Positions 17,096-25,355 of a stretch of DNA of 64,000 nt are shown piece by piece. Positions within the stretch are counted from its first letter, which is position 1. Each line of letters begins with the position of its first letter. Source of the stretch: Nostoc sp. NMS2 (GTDB lineage: Bacteria > Cyanobacteriota > Cyanobacteriia > Cyanobacteriales > Nostocaceae); NCBI RefSeq assembly GCF_017115105.1, contig NZ_JABXKH010000163.1, positions 19,214 through 83,213 of the forward strand, in the 5' to 3' direction. The notes under the pieces are model-generated. The model saw only the letters and a program-made list of their open reading frames with translations, was not told the origin of the DNA and ran no database searches. A program made the position numbers and the translations under genes.

Positions 17096-18034
17096 ATGCG
17101 AGAACTTTACCCAGCGATCGAGCCTTACCTAGAAGGTAGTTTAAAGGTTTCCGACCTACATACCATTCATTTTGAAGAGTCAGGAAACCCCCAGGGTCAA
17201 CCCATCGTTTTGCTGCATGGCGGCCCTGGTGGTGGATGTCCACCTTTTTATCGGCAATATTTCCACCCAGAAAAATGGCGGATAGTGATGTTTGACCAGC
17301 GTGGTTGTGGTCAAAGTACGCCCCATGCTGAATTACGAGAAAACACCACTTGGGATTTAGTCAGTGATCTCGAAAAACTGCGCCAACATTTAGGTATAGA
17401 AAAGTGGGCGGTTTTCGGTGGTAGTTGGGGTAGCACTTTATCATTAGCCTACAGCCAAACCCATCCTTCTCGCTGCACGGCATTAATTCTCCGTGGTATT
17501 TTTATGCTGAGGCAAAAAGAGTTGCGATGGTTTTACCAAGAGGGTGCTAGCTATATTTTTCCTGATGCTTGGGAAGCTTATGTCGAACCAATTGCGATCG
17601 CAGAACGTGATGATATGATCGCAGCATATTACAAACAGTTGACCAGTCCAGATTTAGAAATTCAATTAGCAGCAGCGCGTGCTTGGTCAATTTGGGAAGC
17701 TAGTACAAGTAGACTTTTTTTAGACCCAGAACTCATGCAAAAGTTTGGCGAGAGCGAATTTGCTTCAGCTTTCGCACGTATTGAATGCCATTACTTTATG
17801 AATAAGGGATTTTTGGAAACAGAAGATCAATTACTCTTAAATGTAGACCGCATCCGCCATATTCCGGCTGTAATTGTTCAGGGACGCTATGATGTAGTCT
17901 GCCCAATGATATCAGCTTGGGAATTACATCGCGCTTGGCCAGAAGCCGAATTTATAGTAGTTCCTGATGCCGGACATTCGATGAGTGAACCAGGAATTTG
18001 CAGTGCTTTGATTGAAGCAACAGATAATATTTAA
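17096..18034 (+). CDS. pip: Proline iminopeptidase (alpha/beta hydrolase, S33)
   Basis: A 312-residue cytoplasmic S33 peptidase that removes N-terminal proline from peptides. The oxyanion segment HGGPGGG, the nucleophile elbow GGSWGS (Ser about 111), the acid Asp in GRYDVVCP (about 264) and the His in DAGHSMSE (about 293) are all visible. The DQRGCGQSTPH segment and the start MRELYPAIEPYLEG are typical of the family. Length is normal (about 315 residues). It is monocistronic, with about 150 bases to the next gene. Confidence 0.95.
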   Translation: MRELYPAIEPYLEGSLKVSDLHTIHFEESGNPQGQPIVLLHGGPGGGCPPFYRQYFHPEKWRIVMFDQRGCGQSTPHAELRENTTWDLVSDLEKLRQHLGIEKWAVFGGSWGSTLSLAYSQTHPSRCTALILRGIFMLRQKELRWFYQEGASYIFPDAWEAYVEPIAIAERDDMIAAYYKQLTSPDLEIQLAAARAWSIWEASTSRLFLDPELMQKFGESEFASAFARIECHYFMNKGFLETEDQLLLNVDRIRHIPAVIVQGRYDVVCPMISAWELHRAWPEAEFIVVPDAGHSMSEPGICSALIEATDNI

Positions 18035-18185
18035 TGCGGTTGAATACCTAGCTTATGGAACGGAGAAGTTCGCCAAAAAAGGGAATGTTAAGACCAAACC
18101 CACAACAAAGCAATCCCTAGTGAAAAGGGAAACTAACACTGTATGTAAAGCATCAGTGTAAGTAATTCACTACAAAAAAAGAGAT

Positions 18186-18818
18186 ATGCGAATTCTAATT
18201 GTGGAAAGCAGTATGTTGTTGCTCCTGACTGCGGTGACAACAGGCTGTGTCAGTTCTCCCTCTGTTACAAAACAGCCACAAGCCTTACCAGCAATCACTG
18301 AACAGCCTATAAAGGCAACTGTGTTGACCTCAACACCTACACCGGCTGAAAAAACTACAAACAGTTCTACCCCTGAACCCACTATTGCTACGAATCCGAC
18401 GCGCTGTGAAACTAGCCAATTGTCAGTGCGCCGAGTCTCCGAAGATGCTGGCGTTGGGAATATTGCTCTCACCTACGCCTTCACTAATAACGCCTCATCC
18501 CCTTGCACCCTCAACGGTTATCCGGGATTGGCACTACTAGATGCAAAAGGTCAGCCGTTGGAAAGGGTTAAAGTTATCCGCTCCAAAGACACTTACTTTT
18601 CGAGTCAGCAACCTCGACAACAAGTAACTCTAGCTCCTGGAAAACAAGCCTCATTTCAAGTAGCATACAATCACATCAGTTCGCCCCAGGAAAACTGCCC
18701 AATTTCTAATAAGATTGAAATTACGCCTCCGAATGCTTACCAGCACCTTACCGTCACAGAAGAAATCAAACCTTGTACAGGCAAAGTCAGAGTTACCCCA
18801 GTCCGAGCAGTCTTGTAA
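18186..18818 (+). CDS. DUF4232-domain lipoprotein
   Basis: A 210-residue exported protein: signal sequence with lipobox-like TTGC (Cys21), then a Thr/Pro/Ser-rich linker (about 25-75) and a DUF4232-type beta domain (about 80-205) with four cysteines (TRCETSQ, SPCTLNGYPG, ENCPIS, KPCTGKV) that likely form two disulphides. The NGYPGLALLD segment is characteristic of the family. The function is unknown; a cell-envelope binding role is an inference. The muramidase gene follows about 100 bases downstream on the same strand, so both may act at the cell wall. Confidence 0.8.
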   Translation: MRILIVESSMLLLLTAVTTGCVSSPSVTKQPQALPAITEQPIKATVLTSTPTPAEKTTNSSTPEPTIATNPTRCETSQLSVRRVSEDAGVGNIALTYAFTNNASSPCTLNGYPGLALLDAKGQPLERVKVIRSKDTYFSSQQPRQQVTLAPGKQASFQVAYNHISSPQENCPISNKIEITPPNAYQHLTVTEEIKPCTGKVRVTPVRAVL

Positions 18819-18915
18819 ATTTATGTAATTTACTAAAAAATCTAAAAATAGCATAAATTTGATTAGAGCCTCTGATAAGTTCAGTATTGTACTGTTCAAA
18901 AAGGTTAAGGATTTT

Positions 18916-19707
18916 ATGCTAGGAATTGATGTTGCCGATCAAGACGGCAGAGTAGATTGGACGGCTGTAAAAAACTCTGGTAAAACCTTTGCGTTTGTCA
19001 AAGCTACAGAAGGAGTTAGCATTAAAGACTCTGCTTTTGCTCATCACTGGCAGACCATGAAAACAGTTGGTATTATTCGGGGTGCTTATCATTTCTTTCA
19101 TCCCCATACATCTGACCCGGTTCAGCAAGCGCAGGAATTCTTAAAAACGCTGGGGAAATTAGAACCAGGAGACTTACCACCAGTTCTGGATGTAGAGGTA
19201 ACTGACAAAGTAAATAGCCAAGCTGTAATTAGTGCAGCTAAACTGTGGTTAGCAGAGGTAGAAAAAGCCCTTTTACAACAAACGAAAAAACCAATTAAAC
19301 CAATTATTTATACCTTCCCCAGTTTCTGGACAGAACTTGGCAATCCATCTGATTTTGCGAGTTATCCGTTATGGATTGCCCACTACGGAACCCAGAACCC
19401 AAGTATTCCTGGCGCTTGGCAGGGGCAATACCTAATCCATCAATATGAAGGTGATATCTCTGGTGTAGCTGGTGTTAGTGGTCGAGCCGATTTGAATAGA
19501 TTTAATGGATTACAGCTAGGAGATTCTGGGCTAAGGGTCAAACAATTACAACAGCAATTAAAAGATATTGGATTATATACTGATGCCATTGACGGGAAGT
19601 TTTCTGAGTCAGTTAAGGATGCAATTGTTAGTTTTCAAACATCTAAAAAATTGCAAGCTGATGGAATTGTCGGTTTAAAAACTTGGGTAGCTTTACTGTG
19701 GATTTAG
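18916..19707 (+). CDS. GH25 muramidase (lysozyme) with C-terminal peptidoglycan-binding domain
   Basis: Start at ATG 18916 (MLGIDVADQDG), preceded by AAGGTTAAGG; an upstream TTG at 18859 would add a charged 19-residue leader without signal-peptide character. 263 residues. Residues 1-185 are a glycoside hydrolase family 25 barrel, with acidic residues in GIDVADQDG, FVKATEG and the LDVEV strand that carries the catalytic acid, cleaving the MurNAc-GlcNAc bond. Residues about 200-260 form a PG_binding_1 repeat (GDSGLRVKQLQQQLKDIG, DGIVGLKTW). No export signal is visible, as in phage endolysins, so how it reaches the wall is unclear. Confidence 0.9.
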   Translation: MLGIDVADQDGRVDWTAVKNSGKTFAFVKATEGVSIKDSAFAHHWQTMKTVGIIRGAYHFFHPHTSDPVQQAQEFLKTLGKLEPGDLPPVLDVEVTDKVNSQAVISAAKLWLAEVEKALLQQTKKPIKPIIYTFPSFWTELGNPSDFASYPLWIAHYGTQNPSIPGAWQGQYLIHQYEGDISGVAGVSGRADLNRFNGLQLGDSGLRVKQLQQQLKDIGLYTDAIDGKFSESVKDAIVSFQTSKKLQADGIVGLKTWVALLWI

Positions 19708-19831
19708 AATGGATAAGTCTACTCAATAAATAGACCCATACTCACCATCAAATTGATGTAAACATTTTGTGATGTCTTACGTCTAATATTTACTTATTTT
19801 GATTACCCAGTGCAGTTGTTTTAAATATTAG

Positions 19832-19881
19832 CTACTTATTGAAATTCCCTCATGTTGCTTCGAGGGCTTTTCAATAAGTAG
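19832..19881. repeat. 50-bp perfect hairpin flanked by TTAG
   Basis: CTACTTATTGAAA and TTTCAATAAGTAG, with an inner CCCTC/GAGGG pair, make a nearly perfect stem. TTAG is present on both sides, which could be a target duplication of a tiny element. It could also work as a terminator for the muramidase gene, but it lies 125 bases after the stop. Confidence 0.6.
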
Positions 19882-19905
19882 TTAGGCGTAAATAAATTAA
19901 AGTTT

Positions 19906-20066
19906 GTAGTGAGTTAGCGCGGTCTTCTCACATTGGGAGAGGCTAGCGCCTGCCGTAGGATGCCCGAAGGGCTGTAGGGAGTTTCCACTATGAGCGACTA
20001 ACCAACGCGGAGGGTAAGGACTTTTTTCCTAGTAAAACTTGCTATAAATGATGAATCGCTCACTAC
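19906..20066. mobile_element. MITE-like repeat, GTAGTGAG ends
   Basis: GTAGTGAGTTAGCG at the left and CGCTCACTAC at the right are short inverted ends of a 161-base, non-coding block with internal hairpins (ATGCCCGAAGGGC). It is typical of Nostoc intergenic repeats. The remainder of 19708-20115 shows nothing else. Confidence 0.55.
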
Positions 20067-20115
20067 GAAGCAGTCCAATTTAATTTTTTTAATTATACTT
20101 ATATCCTGTCTGTTT

Positions 20116-20565
20116 CTATATATTACTAGTATCTTGAAATGCACAAAAGTGAGATTTAACCTGGAAAAAACCTTTAAGAATTCGTTTGAGTGAATTAAAC
20201 TTAACCCACCTAATAGCTGTAGTCACTTCTACCCACTGCCGTTTTCTTTTACTTGCTTCTGGATAATCTTCACTCAGCATCTCAACTGGTAATAAATACA
20301 TCTTGACACGATAACTTCTGCCTCCTTTGCGGTACTTGTAAGTGCCCAGTTCATTGATGTCTACCTGCCCAATCACCCCTGCTTCTTCCCAAGCTTCTTT
20401 GGCTGCTGAAGCAGGCGGACTCATGCCATTAGGAATATCTCCTTTTGGAATCACCCAGTGTTGAAAGTTACGGGTCGTGATTAGCAAGATTTCAACTTTG
20501 CCATTGTTTACTCTATAAGGAATCACCCCAGACTGTTTAAGTACTTTGCTAACTTTTCTACTCAT
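20116..20565 (-). CDS. Nudix hydrolase, DIPP-like
   Basis: A 149-residue Nudix protein. The Nudix box runs G-D-I-P-N-G-M-x7-KEAWEEAGV: the first Glu of the consensus is replaced by Met and the Arg by Lys, but the metal-binding EEAG core is intact. PKGD ahead of the box and the LLITTR strand resemble diphosphoinositol polyphosphate/diadenosine polyphosphate hydrolases. The substrate is therefore probably a nucleoside or inositol polyphosphate, but that is inference. It is a single gene, about 570 bases from its upstream neighbour. Confidence 0.88.
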   Translation of the reverse strand: MSRKVSKVLKQSGVIPYRVNNGKVEILLITTRNFQHWVIPKGDIPNGMSPPASAAKEAWEEAGVIGQVDINELGTYKYRKGGRSYRVKMYLLPVEMLSEDYPEASKRKRQWVEVTTAIRWVKFNSLKRILKGFFQVKSHFCAFQDTSNI

Positions 20566-20871
20566 GTAATTTGCATCCTGTACGGTTTAGCTTTTTTGTA
20601 TAATGTTTATTTCAAAAAGTCTAACGCTGATACCGGATAAGTTTTGGTTAAATTTAGATTATAAAAAGGTTAAAAAATTTTTATAACCAATAAAAGTTAA
20701 TTATTGAAAGTTTTTATTCCCGCCATATCATTTCCATGCAAAACTTGGAAATATCGAAAAAGTAAGTAAATGGGCAAGAATAAATCCAACTATGTTACGC
20801 AATATAAAGTTAACTAAATTGGCTCTTAGTAAGTCTCTCTATCCCTAAATACAAAAACCATATATGAGTGT
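20566..20871. other. AT-rich intergenic stretch, no gene seen
   Basis: Presumably contains the promoter of the minus-strand Nudix gene. TATGTTACGCAATATAAAGT at about 20792 resembles TATGTTACGAAACGTAAA at 46502, part of another dispersed repeat. Nothing else is recognised. Confidence 0.5.
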
Positions 20872-21005
20872 CAATACTTTTCGGTTAAGGCAAGAGACGT
20901 GATGAATCGCTGTCTCTACAATAATCAGTCTTTCGTCTTGACGGCGATTTATCACGTCTTTGCGATCTAAAATTTTCATCAAAAAACCTTAACCGAACTG
21001 TATTG
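20872..21005. mobile_element. MITE with CAATAC..CGGTTAAGG terminal inverted repeats
   Basis: CAATACTTTTCGGTTAAGG at the left and CCTTAACCGAACTGTATTG at the right are near-perfect inverted ends 134 bases apart; the inside has no frame of note. Related ends occur at 3907-3919, 48812-48830 and 54217-54600. Between this element and 21133 only a small TTCTGGC/GCCAGAA hairpin (about 21098-21117) is seen. Confidence 0.8.
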
Positions 21006-21133
21006 ATATCTGTGGTTTTAATATAAAGTCAACTCACTTAAAAAGTGTACTCCCGATGGCTGATTGACAAATGTAGCACTATTAAAAACATCAAATTTTC
21101 TGGCATTAAGCCAGAAGATAGCCAGCAATGTAA

Positions 21134-22105
21134 TTAACTTGACTTTTTAAAATTTTGGTAGATATATAGCGAAGATATTGTATTTAAATCTAATTCTTTA
21201 TGCTCATCTTCATTTTCATGAGTATTTTTAAATAATACTGTAAACGCACCAGCGCCTAATCTATCTTGAGGAAACATCCGATAACAAGGCATTGTAGTTA
21301 AATGCGACTGATATTTAGTTAAATTACTAATTTCCATCGCTTGAAACTGGGGAAATCGTTCCAAAAACCATTCGCAAACTTGCTCATTTTCTTCGGGTGA
21401 ATATGTACAAGTCATATAAGCTAAATAGCCTTGTGGTGAAACAAGTTTAGCAGAGTTAGCTATAATTCGCTTTTGCCGATTTGCACTCTTATTAATAGCA
21501 GTTGGATGAAAACATCCGGGTGCTTTTTCACCTTTAGCAAGTAAAGATTGCCCAGTACAAGGAGCATCTACTATTACTAGGTTGCTTGAGTAGGGAAACA
21601 TTTCGGCAAATATACTCGAATCTCTATTAACTACTGCACTAGGGCTAATCTGGCAACGCTTCAAATTAGAAATTAGCATCCCTAGACGTTTGCCAATTAC
21701 TTCATTACTGATAAGTAATTCAGGTTGTAAAGCTTTCCAAGCGAAAATACTTTTACCTCCTGGTGCGGCACACATATCAAAAACTAAACGCACTGACTGA
21801 GGAATTGCTAACAAAGTAGTAGCTGCAAATACTGAGGAGAAATCTAAACAATAGAAATATCCTTGTTGATGCAAGGGATGCTGGCCGGGTTTTTCTCCCA
21901 AGCATAAACGGTCTATAAATTGTGGTTGCCAATAGGTTGGTGTTTTTACTGCTAAAGGCGAAATCTCTAGTTTTTCTTGACACCAAAGAATACTGGGTGA
22001 AAAAGGCTGAGGATTCATTAAAGCCTCTATAAATTTTTCTTGATCATCTAGATTAGCGAACAAACGCCGTGAGACTTTAAGTAATAAATTAGAAGGTTTT
22101 TCCAT
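21134..22105 (-). CDS. RsmB/NOP-family RNA 5-methylcytosine methyltransferase
   Basis: A 323-residue SAM-dependent RNA methyltransferase. The SAM site DMCAAPGGKSIFAW (about 110), the catalytic motif VDAPCTGQSLLAKG with the PCT cysteine (about 185) and the second cysteine motif YMTCTYSPEENE (about 240) are all intact, so it should be active. The N-terminal RNA-binding extension of RsmB (NusB-like) is absent; the shorter form resembles NOP2/Sun-type enzymes that modify rRNA or tRNA. The exact substrate cannot be told from sequence. It stands alone, upstream of an ACGAATT heptamer array. Confidence 0.9.
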   Translation of the reverse strand: MEKPSNLLLKVSRRLFANLDDQEKFIEALMNPQPFSPSILWCQEKLEISPLAVKTPTYWQPQFIDRLCLGEKPGQHPLHQQGYFYCLDFSSVFAATTLLAIPQSVRLVFDMCAAPGGKSIFAWKALQPELLISNEVIGKRLGMLISNLKRCQISPSAVVNRDSSIFAEMFPYSSNLVIVDAPCTGQSLLAKGEKAPGCFHPTAINKSANRQKRIIANSAKLVSPQGYLAYMTCTYSPEENEQVCEWFLERFPQFQAMEISNLTKYQSHLTTMPCYRMFPQDRLGAGAFTVLFKNTHENEDEHKELDLNTISSLYIYQNFKKSS

Positions 22106-22193
22106 CTGGATATATAAATAATAAAAATTTTCAGAAATCAGACTAGAGATGCAATTGTGTGGAAATCAATATGAAAAATGATCCTTATTAATT

Positions 22194-22254
22194 AATTACG
22201 AATTACGAATTACGAATTACGAATTACGAATTACGAATTACGAATTACGAATTA
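22194..22254. repeat. Heptamer tandem repeat (ACGAATT)n
   Basis: About eight direct copies of ACGAATT. The same array, in either orientation, occurs at 29142-29182 and 47500-47538. Confidence 0.9.
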
Positions 22255-22256
22255 GG

Positions 22257-22400
22257 TTGTATCAAAATCCAAATCAAACTGTTACACAAGAACAATGTAA
22301 TCAAGCCTTTTGGCTTCATACTCAAAATATAATGACCGCCATTCAGAACGCAATGGCCAAGCTACCCCACTGCACCGGAGAAGGTCATGTTCTTAGATAG
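22257..22400 (+). pseudogene. Short coding-like segment, possible gene remnant
   Basis: From TTG at 22257, directly after the heptamer array, a 47-codon frame reads LYQNPNQTVTQEQCNQAFWL and onward with balanced codon use, then ends at a TAG inside the start of the DUF2157 gene (overlap of 14 bases). An internal ATG at 22332 would give only 22 residues. I do not recognise it. It could be the 3' end of a gene whose 5' part was lost to repeat expansion, or a leader peptide coupled to the downstream gene. Confidence 0.3.
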
Positions 22401-23805
22401 TTTTCCGCAAAAGTTACGCAAAGAAGCACAATTATGGAGGGATGAAGGATTAATTAGTTCTTCGCTGTATGAGCAAATAGCAGAACGTTATCAATTTAAA
22501 AACCTGGAAGCTGCTGTACGCGATCGCAATAAAGCAATAGCGATCGCTATAGGCAGCATCCTTTTATGCTTAGGCATAATTACCTTTGTATCAGGAAACT
22601 GGCAAGGAGGATCGCGAGAAGTCAAATTTATTCTGATGATGAGTTTGTTTTTTGCGATCGCGATCATCGGTTTTTACACCTGGATAACACCTGAAGGGAA
22701 GAAGCCGCAAAAAAGTAAACGCTTACTGGGAGAAGGTTTGCTCATTTTAAGCGCCTTCATTTTCGGCGCAAATTTACTGCTGATGGCCCAAATGTTCAAT
22801 ATCGCCGGTTCAACTTCCCAACTTTTTCTCGCCTGGGGGTTGGGTGTTGTAGTGATGGCCTTCGGTTTGTGCATAAATTCTTTAGGAATTTTGTCAATTA
22901 TCCTCGTGGAAATCGGGTATTGGACGGGATTAGAAGACTTATGGTACGCTTCAGGTGAGTTAACTTGGTCGCGGTTAGTGGTGCAGCATTTGCCTTTATT
23001 GGCATGGCTAGTGTTTGTCCCCTTAGCCTACTTCTGCCGATCGCGTTGGATTTTTGGTCTAGCAGCCTTTGTTTTCGCTAGTTCCTTACAAGCTAACCTT
23101 AATCCTCTGCCACTGCTGAATTATGCTGATATAGCGCCTTGGGTGGCATCTTTTGCTTTTGTACTCCCACCTGCATTATTCTGGAGTTATGACGATCTGC
23201 TGTTTCCAACCATAAATTACAGGTTGTTTCAATCTCTGGCCCGTAATTTAGCTTTGGTAAGCTTTGGTGTTGTCTTTTACGTTCTGTCTTTTCGTTGGGT
23301 TTGGGAATCTTCAAATTATGGTTATAATCAGCCAACGAACTTGACAAACTTGTTCCAGTCTCTGCCGATCATCGATTTGGGGATTCTCAGTGGCTTGGCG
23401 GTCTTGCAATGGTTATTTCTACTGCGTCAAAGAAATAATCCTCCGCGCCGCGAAGTGATTTTCACAACTGCTGTTATTGGTACTTTTCTTGCCTTTATTG
23501 CCATAGTACCTTTTTGGCATCAAACTATCAGTCGGATTGATGAACTTGGTGTTTTTATTTTCAATGTACTTCTAGCAACATTAGCCTGGGGACTAATTCA
23601 AGAAGGATTGAAATTAAGCAACAGAAGTTCCTTTTGGGGCGGTATGCTGTTAGTGACACTGCAAATTATCAGTCGCGTGCAAGAGTACGACACCGACTTA
23701 CTTTTCAAGTCTCTAGTCTTTATCTTGTGCGGTTCCGCTTTAATTAGTGCTGGACTCTGGTTTGAACGCCGCCTACCTGGTGGTAGCTCTGCAAGTAAAA
23801 AGTAG
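22387..23805 (+). CDS. DUF2157 membrane protein
   Basis: A 472-residue protein with a soluble helical N-terminus (FPQKLRKEAQLWRDEGLISS, ending near residue 50) followed by about 12-14 hydrophobic segments, the layout of DUF2157 proteins. GGAGAAGG lies just before the ATG. No enzymatic motif is visible. In many bacteria DUF2157 proteins are encoded next to a GDYXXLXY-domain protein, and such a gene follows here by 149 bases, so the two probably act in one membrane complex. The function is unknown. Confidence 0.88.
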   Translation: MFLDSFPQKLRKEAQLWRDEGLISSSLYEQIAERYQFKNLEAAVRDRNKAIAIAIGSILLCLGIITFVSGNWQGGSREVKFILMMSLFFAIAIIGFYTWITPEGKKPQKSKRLLGEGLLILSAFIFGANLLLMAQMFNIAGSTSQLFLAWGLGVVVMAFGLCINSLGILSIILVEIGYWTGLEDLWYASGELTWSRLVVQHLPLLAWLVFVPLAYFCRSRWIFGLAAFVFASSLQANLNPLPLLNYADIAPWVASFAFVLPPALFWSYDDLLFPTINYRLFQSLARNLALVSFGVVFYVLSFRWVWESSNYGYNQPTNLTNLFQSLPIIDLGILSGLAVLQWLFLLRQRNNPPRREVIFTTAVIGTFLAFIAIVPFWHQTISRIDELGVFIFNVLLATLAWGLIQEGLKLSNRSSFWGGMLLVTLQIISRVQEYDTDLLFKSLVFILCGSALISAGLWFERRLPGGSSASKK

Positions 23806-23953
23806 TGCAAATTCAGAATTCAGAATTCAGAATTCAGGAATCTCCTCCATCATCAAAATCTCTGTGCGTCAAAATTTTTAAAGTTTCTCTGCGTTAGTCC
23901 TAATCTCGTTACTTTTGACCTCCTCAATTCCTCTGCTTTTTAGGACTACGCTC

Positions 23954-24664
23954 ATGACTAATAGTTCTTCTGAATCTAAAAATAAAACCTTGTCTCCCGA
24001 AGCCGAGTTCTCCAGTAAGGTGACTTTTCGGGATTACTTGATTGCTACTGAACAAAAATCGAATAAGCCCTTACCTTTTTGGCGGTTACTAGCTCCCCTG
24101 GCGCTGCAAACAGGGTTAATTATGGCAGTTCCAGCCCAAGCCGTTTATACAGATGTGACAGGTAAAACGGTGATTTTGCAAACCGTACCTGTAGACCCGA
24201 ATAATGTATTAGATGGTAACACCTTAGCGCTAGATTACAACATATCCCGTCCCGCAAATTTGAGGAGATTACCTGGTTGGCAAACATTAGTCAGCAAAGG
24301 TCGGGGAAGCGGCAGAAGATTGCCTGAAGGAACCAATATCTACGTGACTTTGCAAGAGCAACTATCCTATGGTAATGGTGTTCCTAGAGCTTGGAGACCG
24401 TTACGAGTAAGTAGCGATCGCCCAACATCTCTAAGAGCCAATCAGGTAGCCTTAAAAGGTGTTTATCAGGATGGTTCCGTTAACTACGGTTTGGAAACCT
24501 ATTACATTCCAGAAAACCAACGCCAGCAGATTGCCAACGATTTGCGAACCCAACGCGCCCGCAGAGGACAAGTACCCCCCATTGTGGTGAAGGCGAAAGT
24601 AGATCCACAGGGTAAGGCAGTTCCAGTTAGTATGTGGGTGCGCGATCGCAACTATCGCTTTTAA
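23954..24664 (+). CDS. GDYXXLXY-domain protein, partner of DUF2157
   Basis: About 236 residues from ATG 23954 (MTNSSSESKNK); the frame is open upstream to a TTG at 23915 but that extension is unlikely. A Ser/Lys-rich cytoplasmic start leads to one membrane segment (LLAPLALQTGLIMAVPAQA) and an extracytoplasmic domain. GNTLALDYNIS at about 90 fits the GDYXXLXY signature with Asn-Thr in place of Asp-Tyr. The gene order DUF2157 then GDYXXLXY is the usual one. The function is unknown. Confidence 0.8.
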   Translation: MTNSSSESKNKTLSPEAEFSSKVTFRDYLIATEQKSNKPLPFWRLLAPLALQTGLIMAVPAQAVYTDVTGKTVILQTVPVDPNNVLDGNTLALDYNISRPANLRRLPGWQTLVSKGRGSGRRLPEGTNIYVTLQEQLSYGNGVPRAWRPLRVSSDRPTSLRANQVALKGVYQDGSVNYGLETYYIPENQRQQIANDLRTQRARRGQVPPIVVKAKVDPQGKAVPVSMWVRDRNYRF

Positions 24665-24772
24665 GCTCTTAGGCAAAGCGTGTAAATATGCAAGATTTGT
24701 CTCCAAAGTTCTGAGCGTCATCAGCCGACACTCAGAATTTTCTGTTTGTCATTAGACTTTTCCGAAAAAGAA

Positions 24773-24803
24773 TGTAGAGACGTAGCAATGCTACGTCTCT
24801 ACA
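24773..24803. terminator. 31-bp palindrome between convergent genes
   Basis: TGTAGAGACGTAGCA/TGCTACGTCTCTACA is a perfect palindrome between the convergent GDYXXLXY gene and uspA. It may be a bidirectional terminator; the TGTAGAGACG arm is also part of the dispersed repeats at 3840 and 20900. Confidence 0.55.
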
Positions 24804-24849
24804 AGGTTTTGCATAAGGCATAATTAATTTCTGGAGACACTGACTACTA

Positions 24850-25275
24850 CTAAGGCACAATCAGCACTGGGCAAGGGGAAAGGTTAATCACGCGAGTTGT
24901 CACACTATCATCCGCTCCCTCTTCAGTCAAGCCTAGCCCCCGGCAGCCCATGATAATTAAATCGGCCCCGATTTCATCCGCGACATCGCAAATAGTAAAA
25001 GCTGGTTTACCTTTCCTTTCCAGGATTTCGGATTGAATTCCTTGCCCGGAAAATAAAGATTGGGCATTTTCCAGCAGTTTAGCAACTACTTCTGGTGACA
25101 CCATCGGATCTGCACTAGGCGCATCTGTGGCATCTGGAGACGGTTCTTCTACCACAGACAGCAGCACCAAGCGACTGCTGTACTTTTTAACTACGTTGGT
25201 AACAACATCAGCAGCTTCCCGCGTTTCCCGACTTTGATCGATAGGAAATAGTACTGTCTTAAATATCTCTGTCAC
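24850..25275 (-). CDS. Universal stress protein, UspA family
   Basis: A 141-residue single-domain Usp. The first strand TVLFPIDQSRETREAAD supplies the adenine-contacting Asp. The ATP-binding motif reads GCRGLGLTEEGADDSV, i.e. G-x2-G-x9-D-S where the consensus has G-S/T, so nucleotide binding is probable but the motif is not perfect. The C-terminal strand CPVLIVP is typical. Family members respond to growth arrest and stress; the precise role is unknown. It is divergent from pgk across 80 bases, so the two share an upstream region. Confidence 0.9.
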   Translation of the reverse strand: MTEIFKTVLFPIDQSRETREAADVVTNVVKKYSSRLVLLSVVEEPSPDATDAPSADPMVSPEVVAKLLENAQSLFSGQGIQSEILERKGKPAFTICDVADEIGADLIIMGCRGLGLTEEGADDSVTTRVINLSPCPVLIVP

Positions 25276-25355
25276 TTGGGTACCCCTGACTCCGGTAAAA
25301 TCTTGATGGTTCTACTTTCAAAACAATAACAAAAAGGCAATCAGGAGAGTTTGGT

